A stretch of 64,000 nucleotides of DNA from Sphingosinicella xenopeptidilytica (GTDB lineage Bacteria; Pseudomonadota; Alphaproteobacteria; Sphingomonadales; Sphingomonadaceae), in NCBI RefSeq assembly GCF_042676985.1, contig NZ_JBHTIK010000005.1:744001-808000 (forward strand). Reading direction: 5' to 3'. The notes beneath the pieces are model-generated. The model was not told the origin of the DNA and did not search any database. It saw only the letters and a program-made list of their open reading frames with translations. The position numbers were made by a program, and so were the translations under genes. This document shows positions 25,769-34,300 of this stretch, piece by piece (within the stretch, counting starts at the first letter, position 1; each line of letters starts with the position of its first letter).

Positions 25769-27043
25769 CTAGTGCGCTCGGGCCGAAAAGAGCGCGAGGA
25801 CGCGCTCGTGGGGTTGGAGCGTCGGCAGTGCGGCACGGACGGAGGCGAAGGCGGAATCTGCCGCTGAGATCGTCTGGTCGATGTCCTCTTCGGTCATCGC
25901 GTCGCACAGGAACATATTGTGCCAGGGATGGAGGTAGAAGCCGTGATCGATCATTGCCGATGTCCAGGCGAAGCCGATGCGAAAATCCGGATCGCCTTCG
26001 AAGAGTATCTGCGGCATCTGTGCCGGACCGGTTTGATTGAGGGTGAAGCCGTGCCGGCGCGATACCTGGTCGAGGCCATCGCGTAGGCGCTGGCCGAGGC
26101 GAGCGGTCTTCTCGATCACCTTGCCATCGCGAATGATGTCGAGCGTTGCGAGTGCCGCGGCCATGGAGATGGCGGATTGCCAGAATGAGCCGGTTGCGAA
26201 GATCGAGTCCGCGCCTTGCTTGACGCGGTTCGATCCCATCACCGCCGAAATCGAATATCCGTTGGCAAAGCATTTGCCCCAGCAGCTGAGATCGGGCTCT
26301 ACGCCGACGGTCGCCCAGCTGCAGTCGACCGCCAGGCGGAAGCCGGCGCGGACATCGTCGACGACCAGGACGGCGCCCGTCGCATCGCAGATTTCGCGGC
26401 AGCGGCGGGCGTAGTTCTGGGTCGGAAGTTCCTGATTGGCAAAGGCTTCATGCTTGAACGGCGTTGCGATGATCCCCGCAAGATCGTCGCCCGCCTCGGC
26501 CACGGCTGCTTCGAGACTGGCAATATCGTTGAAGGTGAAGGTGAGCATATGCGCCCGGTCCTCGGGCACTGTTCCGGCGGGGAAGGGGGTGCACCAGGGG
26601 GCGGCGCCATGATAGCTGCCCTCCGCGATCAATATCTTGCGTCGTCCGGTTTGCGCGCGGGCGATGGTGCGTGCGATGGTGGTCGCGTCGGTGCCGTTCT
26701 TGCAGAAGAACGCCCAGTCGGCGTGAGCGACGATCTCCACGAATTTCTCGGCGAGTTCCACTGCGAGAGGCGAGGGGCCGGTCATGACGTCGCCGCGTGC
26801 CGCCTGTGCGCTGGCCGCGGACTCGACGCGAGGATCGCGATAGCCGAGCAGGTTTGGCCCGAACGCGCACATATAGTCGAGATAGCGGTTGCCATCGGCG
26901 TCCCAGACATAGGCGCCCTCGGCCCGTTCGAAGAATTGGGGGTAGTTTGCGGGCAGCAGCGCGGTGCCCACGTGGCCAAATGCCGAGCTCGGCATGACCT
27001 TCGCCGCGCGCGCGCGCAATTCCTGATCCCTTTGACCCGACAC
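25769..27043 (-). CDS. Class III PLP-dependent aminotransferase (glutamate-1-semialdehyde aminomutase-like)
   Basis: 424-residue PLP enzyme. It has CKNGTDATTIARTIARA for phosphate binding (about 115-130), AEGSYHGAAPW (about 147), DDVRAGFR with the pyridine-N-binding Asp (about 225), and the Schiff-base Lys in CWGKCFANGYSI (about 255). Overall order matches glutamate-1-semialdehyde aminomutases and omega-aminotransferases. Being next to an FMO and not in heme genes, a catabolic transaminase or aminomutase role is more likely than heme synthesis. It is the first gene of the minus-strand pair with the monooxygenase. Confidence 0.84.
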   Translation of the reverse strand: MSGQRDQELRARAAKVMPSSAFGHVGTALLPANYPQFFERAEGAYVWDADGNRYLDYMCAFGPNLLGYRDPRVESAASAQAARGDVMTGPSPLAVELAEKFVEIVAHADWAFFCKNGTDATTIARTIARAQTGRRKILIAEGSYHGAAPWCTPFPAGTVPEDRAHMLTFTFNDIASLEAAVAEAGDDLAGIIATPFKHEAFANQELPTQNYARRCREICDATGAVLVVDDVRAGFRLAVDCSWATVGVEPDLSCWGKCFANGYSISAVMGSNRVKQGADSIFATGSFWQSAISMAAALATLDIIRDGKVIEKTARLGQRLRDGLDQVSRRHGFTLNQTGPAQMPQILFEGDPDFRIGFAWTSAMIDHGFYLHPWHNMFLCDAMTEEDIDQTISAADSAFASVRAALPTLQPHERVLALFSARAH

Positions 27044-27379
27044 ATTTGCCTCCCTTGCAACAGTCCGCTTGTGTCGTGCCGCAGGCTCGCGTAGCGAGTC
27101 AAGGTATAAATCGATAATTATCCGAATTTATCGCAACGATCGTCGAGTCCTGCTCTAGGGTACGGAAAACGAAATTTAGTTCGAATTGATAAATATAAAG
27201 TAATTATAATAATATAATATCAAGATGGTGTGCCGTCTGGTCGGTATGGGCGATGACGTGGCAGGACTTTAATGTTAATATTTACCTGATAATTTCGATG
27301 GGTTCGGCAAACGCGCAGGCGTCGCCAGCCGCCATCAATACGTCCTGTCGGTCGCTTGAGAAGCGGGACTATGCGAGGT
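27044..27379. other. Intergenic region, AT-rich, no gene seen
   Basis: 336 bases between the aminotransferase start and the end of the downstream receptor gene. It should hold the promoter of the aminotransferase/monooxygenase pair. An inverted CGATAA/TTATCG pair (27112-27117 and 27128-27133) lies about 70-90 bases upstream of the ATG and might be an operator. A very AT-rich run occupies roughly 27170-27225. No open frame with a credible ribosome site was found. Confidence 0.5.
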
Positions 27380-29380
27380 TCAATGCTGATAGCGGATCGA
27401 AATGAATGCGCCCGTCCTTGAGCGATACCAACGGTTCTCCTCAAACTGGATGTCGTCCGTACCGCGTGGTCCCGCATAGACGAAGCGGTCGCGATCGTGC
27501 TTGCGGGAGAGGATATTCTGCACGCTCGTTTCAATGGTCACGCGGGGCGTTGCATTGAACGTCCATTTCAGACTGGCATAGGGCTCGGCGAGGGTTTGGC
27601 GGACTTCGTTAATTCTGCGATAGGTCAGCTTCTGGCCGAAATAGACGTCGAGCGCGAACGTCGAGCGTAGCGCAGGGCGATCGAGCGAGGCGTGGATTTC
27701 GCCCTCGAAGGGTGCAAGCGCAGTGATCGAGCGGCGGTTGCCAGTCACCGGATCGCGGACGCGACTGTGTCGCCATTCGCCGCTGAACGAGACACGTCCG
27801 CCCGCTATGCCGACACTGTCGAGCGGCCACGTGAACTGGACAGACGCGGCATTGGTCTTGCCCCGGCCAATGTTGCCCGGCGCATCGAACCCTTCCACGG
27901 GCCGAAGATCGAGCACGTTGTCGATGCGTTCGTGGCGAAGGGCGAGGGTCAGCGCGCCATCCGCGCCGAACCGTCGCTCGACGTCTGCTTCGAAGACCCA
28001 TGAGGTTTGCGGACGGAGGCCCACATTCCCCGCATCCACGGTCCCTTCGAGAAGCGATGCTGAACTTGCGAAATCCGAGAAATCGAGTTGGCCGACTTCC
28101 CGTTCCGCCCGTAAACGGACCTGCCCACGCGTGCCCGGGCTCCAGCGCAGCAATACCTTCGGTTTCAGAAAGCCGAAATCCCGAGAATAGACGAAGCCCG
28201 ATGCGTGGTCCTCCTGTTCCAGTCGCGAGGCCTCGCCGCGGATCATCATCTCCGCTGAGAGACGATTGAAGACAGGCACCTTCACCTGGGCCGACGCATC
28301 GCCTCGCCATTCCGTGATCGTCACGTTCCCGCCGGGAAGCGCAACCGGCGTACCTGCTATGGATAGCGCGCTCCTGCTCTCCAGTGCGTTGTAGGCAACC
28401 TCAGTGCTGATTTCCCATGCGGCACCCCGCTCGGGCGTGCGATCGGCCGTTACGCGCAGGATTCGTTCATCGGCGACACTGTCCGATACATAGTCGGATG
28501 GCGTGCCGCCATCATCGCTTGCCGAACGGACGGCAATATCCTTGCGCGTCGCAAGCATGAGGAGCTTCGTGTTGAGGCCACCGAAAGCACGCGACCATTC
28601 GCCGCCGATCTCTCCGCTGTTCGTACGGATCCGATCGTCCGTCCGCGCATTGAGGCCGGACATTCCGCCCTCGACAAAGGCTATGGCTTCGTGCGTGCGA
28701 TAGTCCTGGTGCGTGAGCGAGAGATTGCCGCGCGCCGTGCCTCCAGCCAGCGGAAGGTCCGCCGCCATGCGCGCCTCGGCGCCGCGAATAGGGGAGTCCA
28801 CGGAAATATGCGCGCGTTCCAGCAGTTCTCCCGAGGGGCTGCGCTTTACCCGCTCGCCATTGCCGCTTTCGTCCTGATTGCGAGAGAGAAGCAGCGAAGC
28901 TTCCCAGCCGCCCGCGATGCCGCGCCGCGAGGTTTCTGCCCGGAATGCCGGGCGCGTGGTGCCGTCGGTATAAGTATAGTTGGAAAGCGTGAAGGCGTGG
29001 ACGCTGGAGGCAGCGGTGATGCGCACGACGTTGGCCAGAAGCTGCGCGCCCTTCTGGTCCAGCCCCGGCCGCGCCATGCGGATCAATTCGATGCGCGCAA
29101 CCTGGCTTGCCGGAATCGCCTTCAGGATGTCGTCGAGCGTGCGGTTCTTGGTGGAGGGACGCACGCCATCGACAAGGACGTTGCCGGCAGCCCCGGCATA
29201 GCCGCGGACGGCGTCGCCGGAATCGATGACGAAACCGGGAAGCCGCGCCACCATGTCGAACGCGGTCACGGGTGCGGCCTGTTCAAAATAGGCGGGCTCG
29301 AAGACAAGGTCGCTTGCCGACCATGCGTGCGCGGGCAACACGCCAAGCGCGGCGGTAACCGCCAGAACTGCAGTCTTCAA
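27380..29380 (-). CDS. TonB-dependent receptor (atypical plug)
   Basis: 666-residue outer-membrane receptor. The N-terminus (LKTAVLAVTAALGVLPAHAW) is a good signal peptide. The plug contains FDMVARLPGFVIDSGDAVRGYAG-type sequence and VLVDGVRPSTKNRTLDDILKAIP, a class seen in sphingomonad receptors lacking the usual LKGPQGTLYG motif. The barrel ends in RYQH rather than Phe. The TTG at 29380 is chosen because it overlaps the cytochrome b561 stop (TTGA) and begins the signal peptide; upstream in-frame sequence lies inside the b561 gene. It is the last gene of the receptor/GDPD/b561 operon. Confidence 0.82.
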   Translation of the reverse strand: MKTAVLAVTAALGVLPAHAWSASDLVFEPAYFEQAAPVTAFDMVARLPGFVIDSGDAVRGYAGAAGNVLVDGVRPSTKNRTLDDILKAIPASQVARIELIRMARPGLDQKGAQLLANVVRITAASSVHAFTLSNYTYTDGTTRPAFRAETSRRGIAGGWEASLLLSRNQDESGNGERVKRSPSGELLERAHISVDSPIRGAEARMAADLPLAGGTARGNLSLTHQDYRTHEAIAFVEGGMSGLNARTDDRIRTNSGEIGGEWSRAFGGLNTKLLMLATRKDIAVRSASDDGGTPSDYVSDSVADERILRVTADRTPERGAAWEISTEVAYNALESRSALSIAGTPVALPGGNVTITEWRGDASAQVKVPVFNRLSAEMMIRGEASRLEQEDHASGFVYSRDFGFLKPKVLLRWSPGTRGQVRLRAEREVGQLDFSDFASSASLLEGTVDAGNVGLRPQTSWVFEADVERRFGADGALTLALRHERIDNVLDLRPVEGFDAPGNIGRGKTNAASVQFTWPLDSVGIAGGRVSFSGEWRHSRVRDPVTGNRRSITALAPFEGEIHASLDRPALRSTFALDVYFGQKLTYRRINEVRQTLAEPYASLKWTFNATPRVTIETSVQNILSRKHDRDRFVYAGPRGTDDIQFEENRWYRSRTGAFISIRYQH

Positions 29381-29943
29381 CGGCTGCGCTTTCCCTGGAA
29401 AGGGTTCGGAGTCATGGCTCGCAGAACGCGATCGCCGGGCCGCATGGCATGGCCGATCGCAGCGGCCGCGTGCGCGGCGGCGATGCCGATAAAAGCAAAC
29501 CCGCCCCATTTGTGTGCGTAGCTGAGTGCAATGCCTGCCGTTTCGTTCGGCGCAAAGGGGGACGGTATGGATATCCCGAGAGGCAGTTCGAGCCGCGCGT
29601 TCACGAATGCGTCCATCACATAACCGCTCACGGGAAGCGCGATCAGCAAAACGAGCAGCGTTCCGTGAACAATCCGTGCAGCCCGCCCACCCACTGCGGA
29701 GGGTCGCGGCGTGTGCCTGCGCACGCTGGTCCAGAAGAGCGCAAGACCGAGAACCAGAAGGCCGCCGAACTTGTGCCAGCCGATGAGCGCCATGTAGCGA
29801 TCGATATAGCGCTGGCTCCAGTCCGGTGGAGACAGAAGATAGATCGCAAACCCTGCAACCGCGAAGGCCAATAGACCGGCAGTCCAGTGCACTGCGACAA
29901 TGGCGACTGGCCAGCGCCGTTCGGCGCAGTCGTCTCCGCTCAC
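29377..29943 (-). CDS. Cytochrome b561-type membrane protein
   Basis: 188-residue inner-membrane di-heme cytochrome b561 (prokaryotic YodB type), moving electrons between quinol and periplasm. Four hydrophobic helices are visible with conserved His residues: VAVHWTAGLL, IGWHKFGGLL, ARIVHGTLLVLL, and LSYAHKWGGFAF / AAAHAAAAIGH. The GTG at 29943 overlaps the phosphodiesterase stop (GTGA), indicating translational coupling. Its place between a phosphodiesterase and two TonB receptors is unusual; a link to iron or metal reduction during uptake is possible but not shown. Confidence 0.84.
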   Translation of the reverse strand: MSGDDCAERRWPVAIVAVHWTAGLLAFAVAGFAIYLLSPPDWSQRYIDRYMALIGWHKFGGLLVLGLALFWTSVRRHTPRPSAVGGRAARIVHGTLLVLLIALPVSGYVMDAFVNARLELPLGISIPSPFAPNETAGIALSYAHKWGGFAFIGIAAAHAAAAIGHAMRPGDRVLRAMTPNPFQGKRSR

Positions 29944-30887
29944 CGAACTGTGGTCCGCACGGCCTTGCACTGGCGTAGCGCCGTTTCGATCGAACGTACC
30001 GGGGCGATCTCGGTGTAGGCCGCGGAAGCCCGGTCGGTTGCCAGCAGATCGACTCCGTCTGCCGCAAGCTCCGCATAGATGCCCTTGAGATCGAGATTCT
30101 CGATCGCGCCATCCACGTACCACAGCGTGCCGTAGGATACGGTGTGCCCCTCGGCATGGAGTGCGCGCCAGAAAGCACGGTCTCGCTTGCCGATCCCCGT
30201 CCACGGTACGACGCGGCGCATGTCGATTCCGGCATCCTTCACACGTTGCAACGCTGCGGCATCGGGGATTTCAAGCGACATGCTGATCTCAGAATCGAGC
30301 GCCTGAAGTCGCTTTGCATCGTCGAGGCTGTTTATCAGCAGCATGAAGTTCGCTTGCGCGCCGGACTCGCGGATTTCCTTCACGATCCGGGGCAGCGTCT
30401 CGCTGACCTTCACTTCCGCAAGAACGAGACCGCGTCCTTTTGCCCATGCCGCCATGTCGCGCAGTTGCGGGATGCGGAATGCGGTTTCGTTGCCGTCATT
30501 GTCCTTGAGACGAAGCGTGCGGAGCGTTGACCAATCCTGCGCCGAGACAGGGCCTGTTCCGGTCGTCGTTCGTTCCAGCGTGGCGTCATGCATCAGCACG
30601 AGCACGCCGTCGCGGCTCTGCCGTACATCGACCTCGAGCAGCGCGGGAAACGTGGTGAGCGTCTGCGCGGCCGATTCCAGCGCATTTTCAGGGAAGCCCG
30701 GCGCTGCGCCGCCACGGTGCGCGCTGACCAGCGTTCCGGTGCTGCGGGTGCAGGCGAGGAGGTCATGCACGGATGCAAAAGGATTTGCGACTGGAACACG
30801 CGGCTCGGGAAGTGCCGTTGAGGCGGCAAGACCCGTGGAGGGCGTCAGGACACTGACAAGCAGTGCACTCAGGATGGCTTTACGCAT
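29940..30887 (-). CDS. Exported glycerophosphodiester phosphodiesterase
   Basis: 315-residue periplasmic enzyme cleaving glycerophosphodiesters to sn-glycerol-3-phosphate and an alcohol. A signal peptide is present at the N-terminus (to about residue 22). Catalytic motifs of the GDPD family are clear: HRGGAAPGFPENALES (about residues 58-73) and EVDVRQSRDGVLVLMHD (about 90-107), giving the E-x-D pair and His. Its end overlaps cytochrome b561, and it follows the BtuB-like receptor by 26 bases. The operon may import a phosphodiester or phospholipid headgroup, with hydrolysis in the periplasm. Confidence 0.87.
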   Translation of the reverse strand: MRKAILSALLVSVLTPSTGLAASTALPEPRVPVANPFASVHDLLACTRSTGTLVSAHRGGAAPGFPENALESAAQTLTTFPALLEVDVRQSRDGVLVLMHDATLERTTTGTGPVSAQDWSTLRTLRLKDNDGNETAFRIPQLRDMAAWAKGRGLVLAEVKVSETLPRIVKEIRESGAQANFMLLINSLDDAKRLQALDSEISMSLEIPDAAALQRVKDAGIDMRRVVPWTGIGKRDRAFWRALHAEGHTVSYGTLWYVDGAIENLDLKGIYAELAADGVDLLATDRASAAYTEIAPVRSIETALRQCKAVRTTVR

Positions 30888-30913
30888 TCGTTTTCACCTT
30901 CGCTTGGGGAGGG

Positions 30914-32866
30914 TCAGAAGCGTGCGCGGGCACCGAGCTGCCAGGTGCGCGGTGCGCCCCGGTAGCTGTCGGGCTCCTCGTAGCTTTCGTCGAACGCGTT
31001 CCGCAGATTGGCGAACAGCTCGATACCGTCCGAAACGGTATAGCGCGCCGAGATGTTGACGAGGTCGTAGGCGGCCACCGTGCCGTTCCCGAGATAACCG
31101 CCGCCCGGGCCCCAGGGACTTGTGTTCTCGTAGAGGACGTCTTCGCGCGAACCGCGCCGGAAATAGTCGGCGGAAAGCGACAGGGCCGAGATGGGCGTGA
31201 CGGTGAGGCTGGCGGACCAGCCATGCTTGGGCCGTCGCAGCAGGCGGGTGCCCGTTGCGTCATTGACGGCATCGGTGCGCGTGTAGTTGACCTTGAACTC
31301 GGCAACGCCTTCTGCGCGTGCACTGAGGCTGACTTCGTAGCCGTCGATCGCGGCGCGGCCGATGTTGCGGTTCTGGAGCGCTGCGGAGTCGTATTCGATG
31401 AGGTTCCGGATCTTCGTGTCGAAATAGGTCGCCGTGATGCCGACCCAGCCCGCGCTGCCGATATCCGCGCCCGCGTCGAGGCCGGCTTCGAAGGATTTTC
31501 CGTGCTCGGGGCGGAGGCCGGGATTGCCTATGTTCCACGCACTTTCCGTGAAGCGCTCGCTCAGCGTCGGTGCTTTGAACGATTTGCCGTAAGCCACATA
31601 GGCACGGCCGCCGATCTCCGGCAGGCGAAGCACCGCGCCGGAGTTCCATGTGGTGACCGACTTGAACGCCTCCGGGTCGTCGTGGCGGAGCGATCCGTTC
31701 AGTTCAAGCCGCTCCACGACTGAGACCTGCGCCAGCGCATAAAGTGCTGTCTGCTTCTCGGCACGGGCGAGCGTTTCCGTGGTACCGCTCAGCGAGCGTA
31801 CCTTTTCCTTCTGCCATTCGATGCCGCCCGAAAGCGTGGCCTCCGTGCCGTCCACGGGGGTGAAGCTGATCCGGTTCCGCCAGGCTGCGAAGGTGCGGAG
31901 GCCGGTCGATGTGGCGTCGGGACTGCCGAAGCTGTTGTTGGCATCGGGATCATTGTGATCGACCCGTTTGTTGTCGACCTGTCCGAATTCGAGATCGCCT
32001 TGATAGCGATCGTCCAGCAGCGTGAGCCGCGGTGCGATGCGCCATACGAAATAGCGGTCCGTGCCGCTGCGGCCTTCGCGGTCGAGCGCGGCGTCGTCGA
32101 AGTCGCTTTTCGCGCGGCGGAAACGTGCGAGGCCCCTCAGCGAGAGCGCGTCGGTAAGCGTGAGTTCGCCGTTTGCCGTCAGCGTCAGGAAACGGCTGCC
32201 GTCGCGTTCGCCGAGATCGTCCGCGATGCGGCTGGCAACGTTGTTGAAGCCGCCGGTTTCGAAATATTCCGCCGTCACGCCATAAGCGAGCACGCCCGTC
32301 GAACCGCGCGCGCCTGCAAGGCCGCGGTATGTGTCGAGATTGCCCGCAGCAACCTCGGCATAGGGCATGAAGGCTTCCTCGCCGCCGATACGCGGGATAA
32401 AGTTGATGACGCCGCCGATGGCATCCGATCCGTAAACGGCGGAGGCGGGGCCGCGCAGGACTTCGACCCGCTCCAGGTCGCCGAGCGTGTCCGAGCCGAA
32501 GTTGAACTGGCCGTTGGGAGTCGACGCGTCGTTCATGCGGATGCCGTCGAAGAGCGCCAGCGTATGCTTGGAGTTGGTGCCGCGCGAAAACACGGAGGTC
32601 AGCGTACCGGCCCCGCCGCTTTGGACGACGCTGAGACCCGGGACCGTCTTCAGCACATCGGCGGCGGTCACGTAGCCTTTCTGCTCAATAAGATCGCGCG
32701 TGATGACTTCCGTCCGCGCAGCGACGCTCTCTGCGCTCGACTTGCCGCGCATCGCGGTGACGATGATCTGCTCATCCTTGGCTGCCACATCCGCATATGC
32801 GGACGGCGCCAGAACAGCGGAGAGCGGGAGGGCGAGTATCGCGGATATGTAACGATGCGCGGTCAT
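30914..32866 (-). CDS. TonB-dependent receptor, BtuB-like
   Basis: 650-residue outer-membrane receptor of the BtuB/vitamin B12-siderophore group: signal peptide to about PSAYA, TonB box DEQIIVTAMRG, plug motif VEVLRGPASAVYGSDAIGGV (about 130-150), C-terminal GARARF. Start ATG 32866 begins the signal peptide. It leads the operon that continues with the phosphodiesterase, cytochrome b561 and a second receptor, and it is divergent from an XRE-type regulator (51 bases apart). Without a cobalamin riboswitch in the short leader, a B12 role is unlikely; a phosphodiester ligand would fit the neighbour. Confidence 0.87.
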   Translation of the reverse strand: MTAHRYISAILALPLSAVLAPSAYADVAAKDEQIIVTAMRGKSSAESVAARTEVITRDLIEQKGYVTAADVLKTVPGLSVVQSGGAGTLTSVFSRGTNSKHTLALFDGIRMNDASTPNGQFNFGSDTLGDLERVEVLRGPASAVYGSDAIGGVINFIPRIGGEEAFMPYAEVAAGNLDTYRGLAGARGSTGVLAYGVTAEYFETGGFNNVASRIADDLGERDGSRFLTLTANGELTLTDALSLRGLARFRRAKSDFDDAALDREGRSGTDRYFVWRIAPRLTLLDDRYQGDLEFGQVDNKRVDHNDPDANNSFGSPDATSTGLRTFAAWRNRISFTPVDGTEATLSGGIEWQKEKVRSLSGTTETLARAEKQTALYALAQVSVVERLELNGSLRHDDPEAFKSVTTWNSGAVLRLPEIGGRAYVAYGKSFKAPTLSERFTESAWNIGNPGLRPEHGKSFEAGLDAGADIGSAGWVGITATYFDTKIRNLIEYDSAALQNRNIGRAAIDGYEVSLSARAEGVAEFKVNYTRTDAVNDATGTRLLRRPKHGWSASLTVTPISALSLSADYFRRGSREDVLYENTSPWGPGGGYLGNGTVAAYDLVNISARYTVSDGIELFANLRNAFDESYEEPDSYRGAPRTWQLGARARF

Positions 32867-32917
32867 AAGGGGGGCTACCTGTTCGTTTGCTTTCTGGGGG
32901 GCACCTAGGGCTGCTGC

Positions 32918-33622
32918 ATGACCGATCGATTTCGCGACCGTGAACACTGGAAGGCAGACGCGTATGGAAACGTATGGCGCCCTGATCTGCCGATGAATCG
33001 GCCGGCGGAGGCGCGGCGCTGGCCCAATCTGATCAAGCAGTTACGCCGAAGGGCGGGTCTCTCTCAGGCTGCGCTGGCGGAAGAGCTTGGGGTGCGGCAG
33101 GCATCGGTTTCGCGATGGGAGAACGGGCACGATCTACCCTCGTTGCAGCTGCGCCGCCGAATGCGCGCGATGCTGCAGACCTCGAACGCCTCCTGCCTCA
33201 AGCAGCAGCTTCAGATTCGGATGACCTATGCGCCCTCGCCGATGAGCATCGTCGGCCCCGGCGCGCGTTTCCTCGACTTCAGCCGAAGTTTCGCGGCGGA
33301 GACGGGGACGATCATCGAAAGACTAAAGGGGCACCGCGTCTATGGCCAGTTCGGCGAAACCGTCGATGTAACGACGGAAAAATGGGAGAAGAGCGGCATC
33401 TTCAGCGGCGATGTCGCGTTCACCTTGACCGTTCTGACGTTCGAAGATGCGGCGGGACAGTCCATTCATCTCAAAAACTTCGATACGCCCCACCTCATCG
33501 ACGATGATGAGATCGTGACGATCTGCGAAACACGGCGGATCGAAAAAACCGCTTATGATGAGCATATCCTGACGTATGGCGGCCCGGTATTTTCTCTCAG
33601 TTACGAGGATCTTGAGAGCTGA
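32918..33622 (+). CDS. XRE-type helix-turn-helix regulator with unknown C-terminal domain
   Basis: 234-residue protein. Residues about 37-90 form a Cro/CI helix-turn-helix (LIKQLRRRAGLSQAALAEEL then VRQASVSRWENG). The C-terminal 120 residues are not recognised; they contain IERLKGHRVYGQFGET and may sense a ligand, in the manner of PAS-type sensors. It is transcribed divergently from the BtuB-like receptor, 51 bases away, so it probably controls that operon. The ATG at 32918 lacks a strong ribosome site; an internal ATG at 32993 would still keep the DNA-binding domain. Confidence 0.75.
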   Translation: MTDRFRDREHWKADAYGNVWRPDLPMNRPAEARRWPNLIKQLRRRAGLSQAALAEELGVRQASVSRWENGHDLPSLQLRRRMRAMLQTSNASCLKQQLQIRMTYAPSPMSIVGPGARFLDFSRSFAAETGTIIERLKGHRVYGQFGETVDVTTEKWEKSGIFSGDVAFTLTVLTFEDAAGQSIHLKNFDTPHLIDDDEIVTICETRRIEKTAYDEHILTYGGPVFSLSYEDLES

Positions 33623-33647
33623 GGGCAGTGCCGCCGTTTCTGCATGT

Positions 33648-34133
33648 CTACATGTCTGAAGCGTTTACCGCTGCGGCGACCTTGTCCAGAAGCGTGTTGA
33701 GCGTGGCCGCTTCCTGTTCGGTGATGTGTGCGGAAAGCTGCTCGTAGAACGGTCCGAACTGGGGGGTGATTTTGTCGATCAGCTGCTGTCCGGCGGGTGT
33801 GATCGCGTGAAAGAAGCGCCGCGCGTCTTCCTTGCTCGTATATCGCCGGATCAGCTTTCGAGCCTGTAGATCCCGTAAGATGCGCGAGAGGCTGGGGCCG
33901 AGCAAAAGCGAGCGCTTCGCCAGTGCGGCTGTGTCGATCTCGTCAACGGCGCTCAAAATGCGCAGCACCCTCCATTGGGGGTCGGTCAGGTCGTACTTCA
34001 GGAAAATCGGCCTGAAGCAATTGGCGAATGCTTCGCGCGTCTGGTGCAGTTTCACCGGCAGGGCGCGATACATGTCGGGCAACCTCTTGCCCGTGTCGGT
34101 TTGCCCGTAGAGAAGCTCTGATGCGTTTTTCAT
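33648..34133 (-). CDS. MarR/HpaR-family regulator 1
   Basis: 161-residue winged-helix regulator. It resembles HpaR, the homoprotocatechuate repressor: FRPIFLKYDLTDPQWRVLRI (about 46-65), LAKRSLLLGPSLSRILRDL (recognition helix region) and the wing YTSKEDARRFFHAITPAG. ATG 34133 follows AGGACG; it is divergent from the Rieske oxygenase, with an ATAACATGTTAA operator between them. It is a paralogue of the regulator at 46636-47091, about half identical by eye in the DNA-binding region. It could control the feeder genes, the other the lower pathway. Confidence 0.85.
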   Translation of the reverse strand: MKNASELLYGQTDTGKRLPDMYRALPVKLHQTREAFANCFRPIFLKYDLTDPQWRVLRILSAVDEIDTAALAKRSLLLGPSLSRILRDLQARKLIRRYTSKEDARRFFHAITPAGQQLIDKITPQFGPFYEQLSAHITEQEAATLNTLLDKVAAAVNASDM

Positions 34134-34247
34134 GACACTTCGTCCTGATTTTCCCCGGTATCCCGCTTGAATCATAGCGGCGTCAAGGCTTTGCCCGCCG
34201 ATCGCGCAATTTCCGATCGGCTCTTGCCAAAGCGTCTTCAAAGTTAC

Positions 34248-34259
34248 ATAACATGTTAA
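34248..34259. promoter_or_regulatory. HpaR-type operator copy 1 (ATAACATGTTAA)
   Basis: Palindrome matching the TTAACATGTTAA consensus at 11 of 12 positions. It lies between the MarR gene (start 34133) and the Rieske gene (start 34301). The same element recurs at 39860, 45070 and, degenerate, at 47129. It lies downstream of any normal promoter for the Rieske gene, which suits repression. Confidence 0.7.
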
Positions 34260-34300
34260 ATGATTTTGATCTGGTTGGGATTCCTCGGGAGCGATTTGTC

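Noticed and set aside
25722..26273. N-terminal extension of the flavin monooxygenase to 26273
   Set aside because: The extra frame overlaps the aminotransferase gene on the same strand in another frame and has no recognisable domain; ATG 25721 begins the NTF2-like domain.
27160..27230. AT-rich stretch considered as a mobile-element end or replication origin
   Set aside because: No flanking direct repeats, transposase, iterons or DnaA-like boxes were seen; it is most simply an intergenic promoter region.
30914..32917. Cobalamin riboswitch upstream of the BtuB-like receptor
   Set aside because: Only 51 bases separate the receptor from the divergent regulator, too short for a cobalamin riboswitch, and no B12-box was seen.
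34253..34300. Earlier start for the Rieske oxygenase at ATG 34253
   Set aside because: That ATG is within the ATAACATGTTAA operator and has no ribosome site; ATG 34301 has GGGAG upstream.
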